A DNA stretch of 64,000 nt from Opisthocomus hoazin (taxonomy: Eukaryota; Chordata; Aves; Opisthocomiformes; Opisthocomidae), in assembly GCF_030867145.1 (NCBI RefSeq), contig NC_134434.1, positions 4,650,001 to 4,714,000 of the forward strand, in the 5' to 3' direction. A program made the position numbers and the translations under genes. Below, piece after piece: positions 11,301 to 22,900 of this stretch. The notes beneath the pieces are model-generated. The model had not been told where the DNA came from. It did not search any database and saw nothing but the letters and a program-made list of their open reading frames with translations. The number at the start of each line of letters is the position of its first letter. Within the stretch, counting starts at the first letter, position 1.

Positions 11301-14300
11301 CAGTGAGCATCAGTATATATTAATGGATGCAGCATTTTTGAAACAAGTGCGCAGTTCTTTTGGGTTGTATACTCCTTCCAAATTAATCCTCTGATAAGAA
11401 TGGCAGCTCATGTTTAGAAGAACTCCTCTGGGGAACACATCCACTTTTGAAAGAATATTTCACATTTATGTTGTGCCTCCAAAAAAGGAAAAAGTCCCTC
11501 TGTGTTCTTCTACTCACATTTTTCTATTTATTGAAACATTTATGTTTTCCCTTGGGTGCCTTAAATTTATAAAACATTCATTACAAAAAAGCAGGCAGCT
11601 ATTAGATGAAATGAAAGAAAGCAGGTTATTTTGGGTCCAGATGATGTCTTGCTGTAGCACTATTAAAGTCAGTGGGACTCAGTGAGAGATAGTTTGACTG
11701 GTGACACTTTGAGACGTTTTATCTCAAGCCATGGGAGATTGCTGGCTGATTCCTGGCTTTCTTGCTCCCAGCAATGGAGAGTTTGATGCCAGAGGTGTGC
11801 CCTGCTACTCACCAAGGGCACCGGAGCAGGACAGGATAAGGGGAAAGGTGGGGTTTGCACCGCGTGTGCCACACGAAGCTTGGCCTGGTGCAGACAGGAC
11901 ACCATCCTGTCCTTGGAGGAGATGCACAGTCCGTGCACAGTGTGCTGAGCAGTGGCTTAACACTGAGGGTATCGTGCCTCCTTCGAGCCACATCAGCTAT
12001 GGTTTCTGCGTACTTTTTAAAGCTAGCCCTATGTAAAGCACCAGTCTTAAACCAGTGGAGGGGCTTAGAAAGACAGATCTGTGGGGCAAAGAACAGTCAC
12101 ATTTATTTGAAAGTTCAAGTAGCTCAATATCTTTGGGAACAGTTACACACCACTCCTTTTTATCTGAGATGCTCCCAGCAGCAGATGCGGATGAAAACAG
12201 CGTCACTGTGCAACTCAGCCCCTGGCACAGCCCGGTTCTGGTGCTACAGTCCCAAACATCACAGCTTGCCACTTTCTTCTGCAGAGGCACGAGGTGCAGC
12301 AAATCTCGTGCATCAGAGATTGAAGTTTTTCCTGGAGGGGTGAGCTGGGACATCATATGAAGCCTTTTCCTGCAGATGTCAACTTCCAGTAACGCCCATG
12401 TATTTGTAAGCTGTGAGAGTGGGATGTGGCTCAAGCTGCTAAACTTACAAGGCAGCCATGGACGTGCCACTTGCAAATGGTGCTGTGAACAGCCAGTCTC
12501 TTCTTTATGGTTCTTTTGAAAATTTAATAACTTGGCAAACCCTTTTCTATCTGTATTTCAACTCTTAAACTACTCAGTGATGGAAGTTCCTCTCCCATTT
12601 GGCTTTACTGGTCAGCGCATCATGAGGTTGTCTTCACTGCGTGCTCCATGGATGTCGCTTTTTCTTGTTCCCCCAGTAAGCACAGCAGTCTCTGGAGCAT
12701 CTTGGAGTGATGTTCCCTGCTGGCTACACTGCTGGGCAGATCACCAGCCCCCCTTCCCTGCAAACACAGGCAACTCTATCTGAAAGACAGCCAAGCCATG
12801 CTGAAGGTCTTTAAGCCAACTGACACTAAATTAGCTGGGGTGCAGGTGCGCCTGTGCCAGTAACAACCTTGAAGGGCATTTGGGGTGGGGGGCAGGGGGA
12901 ATATTGGCTAACTTCATAACCATGTGTGTTTGGGTTCGTTGATTAGCATCCCTGGCTTGGGACAGCTGGTTTCTGTCTTTGGATGCATCAACAAGTGGCA
13001 GTGTAATGTCTCCACCCTTCAAATTGCCTGTTGAGAAGGCAGGACAAGCAGAAGTGAAGACTTCTTTAGGACCTGAGGCCTGAGCTCTCTGGGCACAGAA
13101 CAGTGGCTTTTTACCAGGTGTGCTGTGCCAGTAGTTAGGGAAAATTGCTTTCAGAGTAGAATTAATTTCTGATGATGAGAGCGATAAAAAAAGCAAATGC
13201 AAATCAGCCCAGATGTAACACAATGATCTGTTCTGCAGAGGTACCTCAGGAAGGTTTCAACTCTTGTTAACCCAGAAACAGGTAGAATATGCCTTGGAAA
13301 TTTGATTTGAAGAGTTGTCAGCAGTAAAAATGACATCTGATCAAAATCCCACCTGAGAAATAAAAGATGTGGATTTGAAAAGAGCGAATAATAATGCTTG
13401 ATAAATAGCTTCTTTGCAAGGTATTATAAGAATTATTTAATGTTTGTTCAGCACATTGGAAATATAAAATCCTAAATCACAGTTGGATTTATTGCAGCTT
13501 AGTGTAACAGATGGCATTAGTACAATTAAACTGAGGTGAGTCGTAAGAGGGATTATTTTTCTCCACTCATTTGCAGAACTAAATAAACTACTAGAGAGGC
13601 TGAATCTCATCCCGTAAGTCTGATCTGAGAGTATTTGAAATGATAATGATATGTGAAGCTAAGCTGCAGTGAGAGGCAGTTTCTTCAGCACTGAGTTTTA
13701 TTTCCACTCCAGTATTTGTTTTCATTTGGTCTCTCTAGTTTCCATTAAGCAATATTGAAGGCTTTCCTGGAAATTGATTGATGTACAAGGCATTTTATTT
13801 TCAGAAAGAGAAACAAGTTGCTAAAGAGACCCAAGTTAGAGAAACAAGCCGTTGATTTCATGCTCTGACAGCATACCATCCTTCTCCTGGGTTGGGCAGC
13901 CTACTGAGCGAGAGCATTGCTTTGAAGAGGAAATGTGGACCTGTTATTTAATGATAATATTCCCTCAGGAATAGTGCTTTTGAATCCCGCTTGTTGGCGT
14001 GAGCACCTGTGGGCAGAAACAAGCCTGTGGTGCCTTTTGGGGCCACACAAAACGTTGAGTGTGTTCATTGCACAGAGAGTTGTATCCCAGGTCATGCTCA
14101 AATTTTGGTGGTGTGGTGGGAGACTTACTTGGTGCCTTTTAGACTCTTCTCAAGTGAGCATTGTTCTCCATCCTGAGCCCCTTGTTCAGGTGTCCACAAC
14201 TGGTCCTAGCACAAACAACATCTCCCACAAGGTGGTTCTGGTCTGGCAAAACACCTTGACTTATGAGCAGCACGAGGATATGTGGCTGGACGTAGCCAGG

Positions 14301-14584
14301 AACATTGTTGAGTGGTTCTGGGCATCTGGTGAGAGCAGGCATCTGTACACACCCCTTGGAATAAGCTATGCTTGAGGGAGGCTTCTGATGAAACAGGATA
14401 AATGTCTGACCCAGACCCTCCTTACCTCAGATAGACTCATCCGCACCCTTCATCTCTGGAAAGATGCTTGCCCTTGCCCAGTAAGTCCAGCTTGTATAAA
14501 CACTGCAGAGGATCATGTGTATTGGGGTACAGCTGATGGACATCTTGGAAATTTAACTAAGGCTTTGTCTTCTCTCCTTTGTAG
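8351..14584 (+). other. DNAH9 last intron (6.2 kb)
   Basis: The donor is GTGAGC at 8,351. The acceptor TTCTCTCCTTTGTAG ends at 14,584 and has a plausible branch-point TTTAACTAA just upstream (about 14,551-14,560). The intron holds a sense CR1 (9,165-9,723). A 231-codon antisense open frame (10,012-10,707) encodes nothing I recognise. The stretch 10,900-14,500 shows no gene; 13,330-13,800 is AT-rich and unremarkable. Confidence 0.85.
9165..9723 (+). mobile_element. CR1 LINE 3' end, sense, frame still open
   Basis: This is a 5'-truncated CR1 retrotransposon in the same orientation as DNAH9. It ends with the diagnostic CR1 3' octamer repeat ATTCTGTG twice (9,708-9,723), not a poly-A tail. The frame 9,201-9,716 (171 codons) is uninterrupted and carries the C-terminus of the CR1 ORF2 protein (endonuclease/reverse transcriptase): [57 protein letters not shown] and [14 protein letters not shown]. 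The catalytic domains are absent, so it is inactive. The intact frame suggests it is younger than the antisense copy at 5.6-6.3 kb. The 5' boundary is approximate; the 3' boundary is precise. Confidence 0.95.
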
Positions 14585-14812
14585 ACCGGGATAATCACAG
14601 ATGCCAGGCTCAAGGACCTAACCCCAGCCATGCCAGTCATTTTCATCAAAGCCATTCCTGCTGACAAACAAGAGATCCGTAGCATGTACCCGTGTCCTGT
14701 ATACAAAACACGCCAAAGAGGCCCAACTTATGTGTGGACTTTTAACCTTAAAACTAGAGAAAATCCTTCCAAGTGGGTGCTCGCTGGCGTGGCATTGCTG
14801 CTACAGATCTAG
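14585..14812 (+). CDS. DNAH9: DNAH9 terminal coding exon with stop
   Basis: This exon encodes the last 75 residues of the dynein heavy chain, then TAG at 14,810-14,812. The first codon follows a strong acceptor (CTTTGTAG ending at 14,584), giving [20 protein letters not shown], which continues directly from WDVQ of the previous exon. Later blocks include [34 protein letters not shown] and the extreme C-terminus [14 protein letters not shown]. As I recall the paralogues, PADKQ and the ending LLLQI point to DNAH9; DNAH11 ends LLLEA and DNAH17 LLLQV. The frame is undamaged, so the gene appears functional at this end. The three exons give 61+130+75 = 266 residues. Confidence 0.96.
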   Translation, partial: TGIITDARLKDLTPAMPVIFIKAIPADKQEIRSMYPCPVYKTRQRGPTYVWTFNLKTRENPSKWVLAGVALLLQI

Positions 14813-14865
14813 GCTCACCAGCAGAGCACCTTATCTGCAAATCCCTAACATGCCTTTATCAGACA

Positions 14866-14871
14866 ATTAAA
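14866..14871 (+). promoter_or_regulatory. Candidate poly(A) signal of DNAH9 (ATTAAA)
   Basis: ATTAAA lies 54 nt after the stop codon and is the first common poly(A) hexamer on the sense strand. A canonical AATAAA lies further on at 15,425-15,430. Which one is used cannot be decided from sequence. Confidence 0.35.
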
Positions 14872-15424
14872 AAAATAGTATCCTGAGATTGAAGTGAAGC
14901 TCCGTCTCTCCAAGTACTGGGCACTTAGCCTAAACAGGGCCTGCGAGGTGGTGGCAGAGGTGCAGAGGGACACAAGGACCAGATTCTTGGCTGCTGTAAA
15001 TCAGTGTCCTGTAATTCCTACACTGCTGCACTGGAGCACTGGAAGATCCCAACCCACAGCCAGATCTTCTGCACCCAGAGAGTGCTAAGCTCAAATGTGA
15101 AATTAATGTTTCTTTCTCTTTTGTGATTCAGAGTGGTTTTGAAGTCAGTGGCCTTCTCCAGTACCCTTAGATTGTTCAGTGACCTGTGAATTTCTTTAGA
15201 CCTGGTCCTTTTCTATACATGAGTGTTTCTTTTCCGTAGGTGTGATGTCGAAAGTTGGGGGATCAGCAGGTGTTGTGCTTATGAACAGTTTCTTGCTAAT
15301 ATTCCTGTAAATTTTAGAAACATTAAAAATAGTGTTAATATCCAATGTGCTTAATGTAATGAACAGTAAAAATACAGCACAGGAATTATTTAAGAAGACT
15401 ATTTCATAATGATAGAAATTTACC

Positions 15425-15430
15425 AATAAA
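15425..15430 (+). promoter_or_regulatory. Alternative candidate poly(A) signal of DNAH9 (AATAAA)
   Basis: A canonical AATAAA about 610 nt after the DNAH9 stop, in AT-rich sequence with TCATTATTTCTGG downstream. If used, the 3' UTR would be about 0.6 kb. Confidence 0.35.
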
Positions 15431-17619
15431 AGTCATTATTTCTGGATTAGTCTCTAAAAATTGCCTGGAGGATGTTTACTCACTGTATGGCGAGCGCATG
15501 CGGGGTCAGGTGGGACAAGCACAGCCATGTGGATAGTTGCACTAAAAGTTGTGAATGCAGTGGGTGAGAACTGATGTGTTTCTAGAGCAGAAAGCACAGA
15601 GAGGTTTGACTGGGGTGGACACACGGAGCATGGCTCTGGACTGTGGCAGCTGAGAACTTGAGAGCTAGGAAATGTTAGAAGTAAGGTTGCCTGGGGAAAT
15701 GGAGCTGTGCCGCGCCCTCTGTGCCACCTGCAGCGCTTGGTTGCACAGCACAGGACCTTGCTGTGTCTAATATTTGCTGGTTTTCTTCCTCCTACGGTGC
15801 ACGGGGTCCTCCTGCCCCTCACCATGCAAGTAGGCACGGGTTCTTCATCTGTGGGGTTCACTGCCACCTCTGAGCTCACTGCAGGTATCAGCCTGTGTGT
15901 CTGCAGGGAAGATGCGTAGGAGGGAAGAGGGAGATGGCAGATGTACAGAGGACTTGGGCTCAGTGGAATTCGTACCGATGAGCACTCCTGTACTTTCCCA
16001 CCCTAACCCAATGCCAAGTTACAATCTCACGGCCAGACCCAGATGTCCAGCAGGGACTGTGAGGCTCCTTTGGCAGCACTACAAACCCTGTTACTCAGAT
16101 GAATCCCCAAAGTCAGTGAGCACCTCACCAAACACTGCATCATCTTGAGAGGTCACCACTTGGCAGGGCTGGACCTGAGTGGCCTCAGGTGTTTAGCTGC
16201 ATATGGGGAAAGGAGAGGATCACCAGCCAACTCTGTTCCCACTGCCATACATGGTGGCATTGAAACTTCCAGGATCCTCTTTCCAGGCAGCCGTGGAGCT
16301 CACAGGGTAGGAGTCCACAGCCTGGAGAGATCTGTAGGTCTGAGTAGGTCGCCTCAAGCTGCCCTGATACTCCATGAGGGACTTGGTCCTCCCACCTCAT
16401 CCTGCGCTGGTTATCAAAGAGGGGTCAGATCTGTCTCTGATTTCCCTGCGCTTACTGTGAAGAAATGGAGTGAGTGGCTCAGACCAAGATGTTTAACTTC
16501 TAGACCTCTTAAGTGAGGTGAGCTGGGCTTGGTCAGCCTGTGGTATGGCCACTTGCAATCATGGGAGAAGGATCTACCTCCTGATTAGAAATCATGCTTC
16601 CCAGCTGAGTTTGGAGTTCAGCATCACAAAAGTCCTTTCACACCAGTAGTCAGGAAAGAGTACTGGGTGAGCATGGGCAGTGCAACCCATGTACCCTGCT
16701 TTCTGGGTTGCCCAGCAGTGTATTTGCACCTGGGACAAGCAGCAACAGTACAAAATGCTCTGTTGGCCTGAAATGCAGCTGTGGTGCCCGTGCAGTGCTC
16801 AGGATGGTGGAGCAGATCTTGGAAGGAATACAGGTAAGAGGCTCTTCTACAAACCACAAAGGGTATCTGGGGGTCACTTGCTATGCCACACTGAGCCTAC
16901 TCTGGCCTGCCTGCCATATGTCACCAAGCCCACTCTGAAGAGCATTTCGGGAATCCTGTGAAAGGTTTCTCCAAAACCTAGGCCAAGCCCATTGTTGTGT
17001 CTCAATGGACAGGAGCCCACCAGCATCACTTGAGAGGTCTACAGAGAAAGCTTTCCAGAGAGGCCTATAAATCAGAGGTTTCAACAGATCACGTGTTCCT
17101 CAGCCAGAGCATCCTAAAGAGGCAAGTAAGTATGAAAGATCCTAACAAACAGAAAGACAAAATCGAGGAAGCAACAGTGCTGATGTCCCCCTCTGAGCCT
17201 TGCTGTGCTCCATGTGTTGCAATGCCTGGAAGCATGGGGGTGCTGCATGCTGTGCCCCAGCAAACTTCCAGCAGGCACCACAGTCACTCATTTTCTGTCA
17301 CCATATGCCGCATACTACCACCCTTCCCTGGCCTGCTGGGGAATGCTCCCATGTTCAGGGCAGCTCTGCACAGCCCTGTGTGCCATTCACTTGTGGGCAA
17401 GGGGGATGCTCTCAAGGCCTCATCCAGGTTTCTGTTAAACTGAGACTTGGGGAAAGCCCGATGCTGTGAGACGTCAAAAAGGATGATTCAACTTGTTGCC
17501 AAGGGCCTGATCCACATTTTGATCACCTTTAACTCGTCTTGCTTTCATCCTGCCACTCTTCAAGGTCTTGCTGTAATTAACAATGTAATTAGAGCCTTGA
17601 AAATATCGATGTGTGGACC

Positions 17620-18216
17620 TGTACTGATTTTTGGCTGGAACAGAGTTAATTTTCTTCGTAGTAGCTTGTATGGGGTTATGTTTTGGATTTGTGATGAAAA
17701 CAGTGTTGATAATGCAGGGGAGTTTTAGGTACTGCTGAATGGTGCTTGCCCCACATCAAGGGTTTTTCTTGCTTCTCACACTGCCCCACCAGCGAGCACA
17801 CTGATGGTGCAGGGGAAGTTGGGAGGGGACACAGCTGGGACAGCTGACCCCAACTGACCAAAGGGAAATTCCATGCCATATGACGTTGTGTTCAGCATTA
17901 AAAGCTGGAGGAAGAAAGAGGAGGGGGGGCACATCTGGAGTGATGGCATTTGTCTTCCCAAGTAACCATTCCGCATGAAGAAACCTTGCTTTCCTGGAAA
18001 TGACTAAACATCTGCTTGCCAATGGGAAGTAGTGAATGAATTCCTTCTTTTGGTTTGCTGGTGCACGAAGCTTTTGGTTTACCTGTTGAACTGTTTTTAT
18101 CTCAACCCATGAGTTCTAGTACTTTTATCCTTCTAACTCTGTCCCCCATCCCACTGGGAGGGAGGGAGCAAGTGGATGTGTGGTGCTTGGCTGCCTTCCA
18201 GTGTTAAACCACGACA
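17620..18216 (+). mobile_element. Solo LTR of an avian endogenous retrovirus (ERVL-like)
   Basis: About 597 bp beginning TGTACTG and ending ACCACGACA, so it has the TG...CA ends of a retroviral LTR. Several blocks match an LTR family widespread in bird genomes as I remember it: GCTGGAACAGAGTTAATTTT near the start, GTTTTGGATTTGTG, GACAGCTGACCCCAACTGAC, the CRE-like TGACGT at 17,881-17,886, and GTTAAACCACGACA at the end. A TATA-like ATTAAAA is at 17,898-17,904. The usual poly(A) hexamer position (about 18,084-18,092) appears degraded. No internal retroviral genes or second LTR flank it, so it is a solo LTR left by recombination. No matching target-site duplication is visible in the immediate flanks. 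The assignment to the ERVL class is from memory. Confidence 0.85.
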
Positions 18217-19821
18217 GCGTTTCTATAGGTAGCGTTTGGTTTCTCAGCCTCGTATCTAACAGCTTGATGGGTGGCCTCAGCACACACTGATGGGGACATG
18301 GTCAGCTCTGTCCAGAGTATCAGCTTTCTCTGATGTATTATCATCCTACCCAGAGTAATGTAGGAGGGTGAAGTCCTCAGGCTTTGCAGGAGATCCACAG
18401 TAACTTTTTGTCTGAGAAACACAGTAGCTGTCTTTCTGCAGGAGTGCGAAGATGCAAAATCCTTGTCTGTGCAGTTCTAAAGAATGATCATGTTCTGGAC
18501 CAAGGTAAGGTGAGAAAACTTTCTGGTAAGAACTTTGTTTAATTGCCAGGCAGAGTCTCCAAGGCACAGCCCCCAAAAATTAATGATGAAGCAGCTAGTT
18601 ATGGCTTAGCAAAAGACATCTGCAAATATCTAATGCAAAGGAGAAAGCTGTCTTAAGCTTCCTATTTTAAAATGCCTCTTAACCCATAAATGAGGTAACA
18701 GATCCTGTAGACTATCCCACATAATGAGTATCTGGCTAGAAGAGGTCTGTTAGCTAGGGAAAGCTATGCTATTAAACTAAATCCCTGCCAATTTAAATGA
18801 AAACCTGCCAATTAGCTATGTAATGCAAACTGGTCACTTCCCACAGCTTTGCAAAGTTGGATGCCTTAAATTCTTCATGTGTTTCATCATGCAGGAGGTT
18901 TAGTTGCATAAACAGAGAACTGCTGAATTAAACACGTAAAAGCAGGACCAGAATGTATAGTAAGCATGTTGTGCTCCGGATAACATTGCTAGATTAGTCC
19001 TTCTTTGGTATTTCTTCAATGCTTGTTTTACCACAAGCTTCTCAGTGCTCCGCAGGTGGGATTTCCTGCCATTCTGGAGGCTGTTCCTGTCTTAAACTTC
19101 ATACTTCTTCTCTTTTAAAACCCATCTCCCCTTTTCCCGCATACTATGGCCTCTCTCTGCTCAGTGTTGCCCTCCAACATGCTCCCGTACCTACAGGAAA
19201 GGAGAAGTTCAGTAATTCCTCAGGCACTGCTTGCTCTTTCCAGAGCAACAGCCTGGGCTGTTCTCTTGCCAGCTGAAGAAGAATGGGATGTTGACAACAA
19301 AATGGATCCGATTGTTTTATTATATATATCTTCCTGCATAATTCACCAGTTGGGCAGGCAGGGTAGTGGGGAGATATTTATAGATACTAGAAATGTCACC
19401 AGGGTGCTCATTCTTCATCCTTTGAAAATCATCACAGGAAAGAGTTGGCTGCAAAATGCTATAAGAGGATAGTGAATAATTTGATGCTTTAGGGGGAGAA
19501 AAAAATCTGACAGGCATGAGATTTTCCAGCCGTATCTTCCTAAACCAGGCAATTAAATACAGCTGGCCTGGCTATTCATTAGCAGCAATGCATCAGTCAG
19601 AGGTGAACATTTTCTGTTCGTGAGCTCTTGGAGATAGCTGCCCACTTGGCATTTCCAGTGCGCACCTTCCTTCCCACTCTTTGCCCTTGTTTGAGTGGCA
19701 GGGACTGAGCAGCGAAGAACCCCGTCCCCAAAGCCAGCACAGCCCAGTGCTGAGGCTCCAGGGCTGGCGGAGCTGCAGCACGTTGGAACACATCCAAGGC
19801 AGAGCTGAGGTCGATCTGGAA

Positions 19822-19912
19822 CAGGGCAGGCAGGGCTGGCAGCTGGGGTGGTTGGGCAGTGCTGTGCAGCTGCGGCAGCAGGGCAATAGGGCAGTAGGGC
19901 AACTGGGGGAAG
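19822..19912 (+). repeat. Low-complexity G-rich stretch with GGGCA units
   Basis: Imperfect, irregularly spaced copies of GGGCAG/GGGCAA, for example around 19,880-19,905, mixed with GCAGC and CTGGGG. It is too degenerate for a clean tandem period and probably arose by slippage. Confidence 0.5.
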
Positions 19913-22900
19913 TTTGGCAGCAGGGCCCCATGTGGTTGCTCAGTTTTAAGGAAAGCTGGAGACCCTGTGAAGTAACTTTTCCATCACTTGAACAAGTCTC
20001 ATGAGACCTGTCTCCGGGCCCAGTCCTGAGGCTGCTCTCCTGCCCTACAGCACCTTCAGTCCTAACCCCTCTCCTTCATCCAGGCTTCAACACTCGCTTC
20101 CCCAAGCCTGCTGCAACCCCAACCTTTCCTTCTCCACAAAACCGAACACTGGCCACAAACCGAGTAAATACAAAGATTTTAAAAAGCAGGTAAGCGATTC
20201 TGAGCCAAAGAAATGCCTCTTGCAAGCAGAGTTTTGCTCCTGAAGGCAGAGGACCCTTGTGGCCATCAGTTCTCTGGTGTTCACACACTACACTCCAGTT
20301 AGGGAATCACTGTTTTGCAGGACCTGGGATATAGCTGGCAGCTGGGGATAGTGAGAAGTCAGGGTTCCTTGTGCAAAAAGTGGCCACATTTTTTCAGAAT
20401 GACTTCTCTTTCAGACCAAGGTGATCTCTCTCACATTTTATGACTTGCCACCAGAAAGACTATGTTGGCTGCTGCTCATGTCTTCCCTGAGCACCCAAAT
20501 AAAAAATGAGGATGATCTCCTCTAAAATATCTAGCAAAAAGGCCCTCTGGCCTTTGGCAAAGCGCTAAGTGCCAGCAGAAACCATGCATTGAGCCAACCA
20601 TGGGTTGAAGACCCAAGTAGTTCATCTTCCAAGTCATCTGCCAGTGGTTATGCTGGGGGGCTGGCACTTTCTCCTGGCAAGTAAGTGTTCAGCCCCTCAT
20701 GGCAGGACCTGATGATTTCAGAGAGCGGGGTGATGCCACTCTTCTGGCTGAAGGATGCTGCATGTCTTTGTACGACTTGCAGCAGGTCAGAGCCCGGAGC
20801 AATAGCATTTTGCTTGGGCTGGGGCACATCATCCTGCAGGTCAAAGCCAAGTGTGTGCCCTCCATGTCTCCTGCACAGCTGAAGTCTGAGACTGTAGGCA
20901 TGTGTGCAAAGCTGCAGAGTGGGGATTTTCCAGCTGCAAAGGAGTTTCTGCTAGAAACCATATATGTTTGGGGAAATCACATCTAAATTTTGCTGAGGAA
21001 AAATAAGATAAAAAACTCATTATAAAAAACTCAATTCTTTTTGTTTGCATTGTCCCAGCTTTGCCCCTTTTACATCAGCAGGAAGCTTTGAATGCGAATT
21101 GAGTCCAGACTATCACCCTTTGAGTACCGGGCTTGCTCACCAGCTGGAATCTCAGCACAACATTTGTGTGCCCTGACTTCAGGCGCTGGAAAGGTGTTGT
21201 CATGTGAGCAGTCTCTGGGTGTACTTTATAGCCAGCAGACAGAAATGAGCTCAAGTAGTGAGTGATTCACCTGACCCGTCTTGGTGAGATCAGGATCTGC
21301 CAAAGTGTCCTGCGTGTCTTTGCCAAACACATATGGAGCCTAGGAGTCACCAGGTCAGACTGAGATGGGGAGCTTTCTTACACTTAGGGTCAAGCCAATG
21401 TGTCCTTCGCTTTTGCCCTGTCCCAGGAGTTCAGCCAGATGCTGCATCCTATGATTTTGCATGCAAGGCCAGGTCCTGGATGCCCAGGGGAGCCCAGAGT
21501 AGCTCTCATCTTTTCTGGGTATCTCTGCAGCTGCTGACACTGCTCAGTGTCCTCTGGGGCTGCTTTGGGCCTGGCCTCTCAAAAGGTCTATGGTCAATTA
21601 GTTAACTCCAGACTGGTGACATTTTCCAAAGGGATGAAAGTAAAAGAATGAAAATTGTGCTATTGAACACTTCATATCTGCTAAAATTGAATGAACTCTC
21701 CTGGGTCACAGAAATGGCTTTACCATAGCCTGGGAGTGTTGTACCTGCTGCAAATTATAATTGGCAGAAAAGCACATTTCAAAGTAAAGTCTTCACAAAT
21801 GCTTTGTAACAGTGTCCCATATTTGAGGGTTAACTAGATCCATTCTACTGCAGCTGTTTCTCACAGAGCAAAGGAAAATGCAGACTAGGCACATAAAAGG
21901 AGAACCTGGTTGGTAGGTTCCACCAGGGCAAATTTATTGCAACTATTATCAGGCACTGGCAGTGCCCAGTGATGCAAATTCTGCGTGTATCACTGCTCAG
22001 TTATTCACAGAACAAAACAAGCTGTAATGTATCAGCTAGTTGCATTCATTTTATAAAGTCGCATTAATACGATTAATTAGCAATGGCTTATTAGATTCAT
22101 GTCTGTTATTATGCATTGTTTTTTAAATGACTGTAATTGCCCAAACAAATCTACAAATATATTTACCTTGTTAATGGTTGTGAACCTCATTTAAAAAGCT
22201 TTTAGATTGTCGAAGATGTTCATGGAGTTATAAGCAGCCCTTCTAATCTGAGTACTAGTGTGCCTGCTAGGGCAGAAGGTTTGTATGAGGCCGTAAATAC
22301 ATCGTCTAAAAGTTTTGAAGCCCACTTACCAGTGTGTAAACTTTAAGGTTCACTTTCAGGACACTCTCACAGCATTCATTTTAATTAGTGCCGAAAGCCA
22401 AGAGGTGAAACGCCAAGCCTGCATTCATTATCTGGGCTCAGCATCTCCAAAAGTACAGCAGGAGCTGGGGTGGGGGAGCTGTCAGCTGTGATCCCTCCAG
22501 TGTCTGCAACACCACCAGTTTCTGGGAAGGGCTGAGTCTCACTGTTGAAAATTCGTAAGGTCTGCTGAAAGTTACACAAGGAAAAGTGGCTCATGTCTAC
22601 GATGGAAGTTTTGTTCAACAAAAACGCCCTGGAGACCCTGGCATTTAGGGTATTCACATGAGAATCAGTCTTGAGACTTTGCATTGTTTTGGGATAAGGA
22701 TTTGTTCACTGGTGTTCAGGGGCCTGGGGCTCACTACCAGGCTGTTAGGCAGTCAGGAGAGGAGAATGCACATGGGGACACCTCTCTGTGGAGAGCAACC
22801 CTAGAAACTGACTGTTCCTGGGTGCATACTCCACAACATGGCACTGCTCCATCCAGTGGAACAGTGTCGACAAAGCCCTTACTCCCATTTCTCACAAAAG

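Noticed and set aside
12877..12901. G-run that might form a G-quadruplex
   Set aside because: It has only three separated G-runs unless a long run is split without a loop; not a standard motif.
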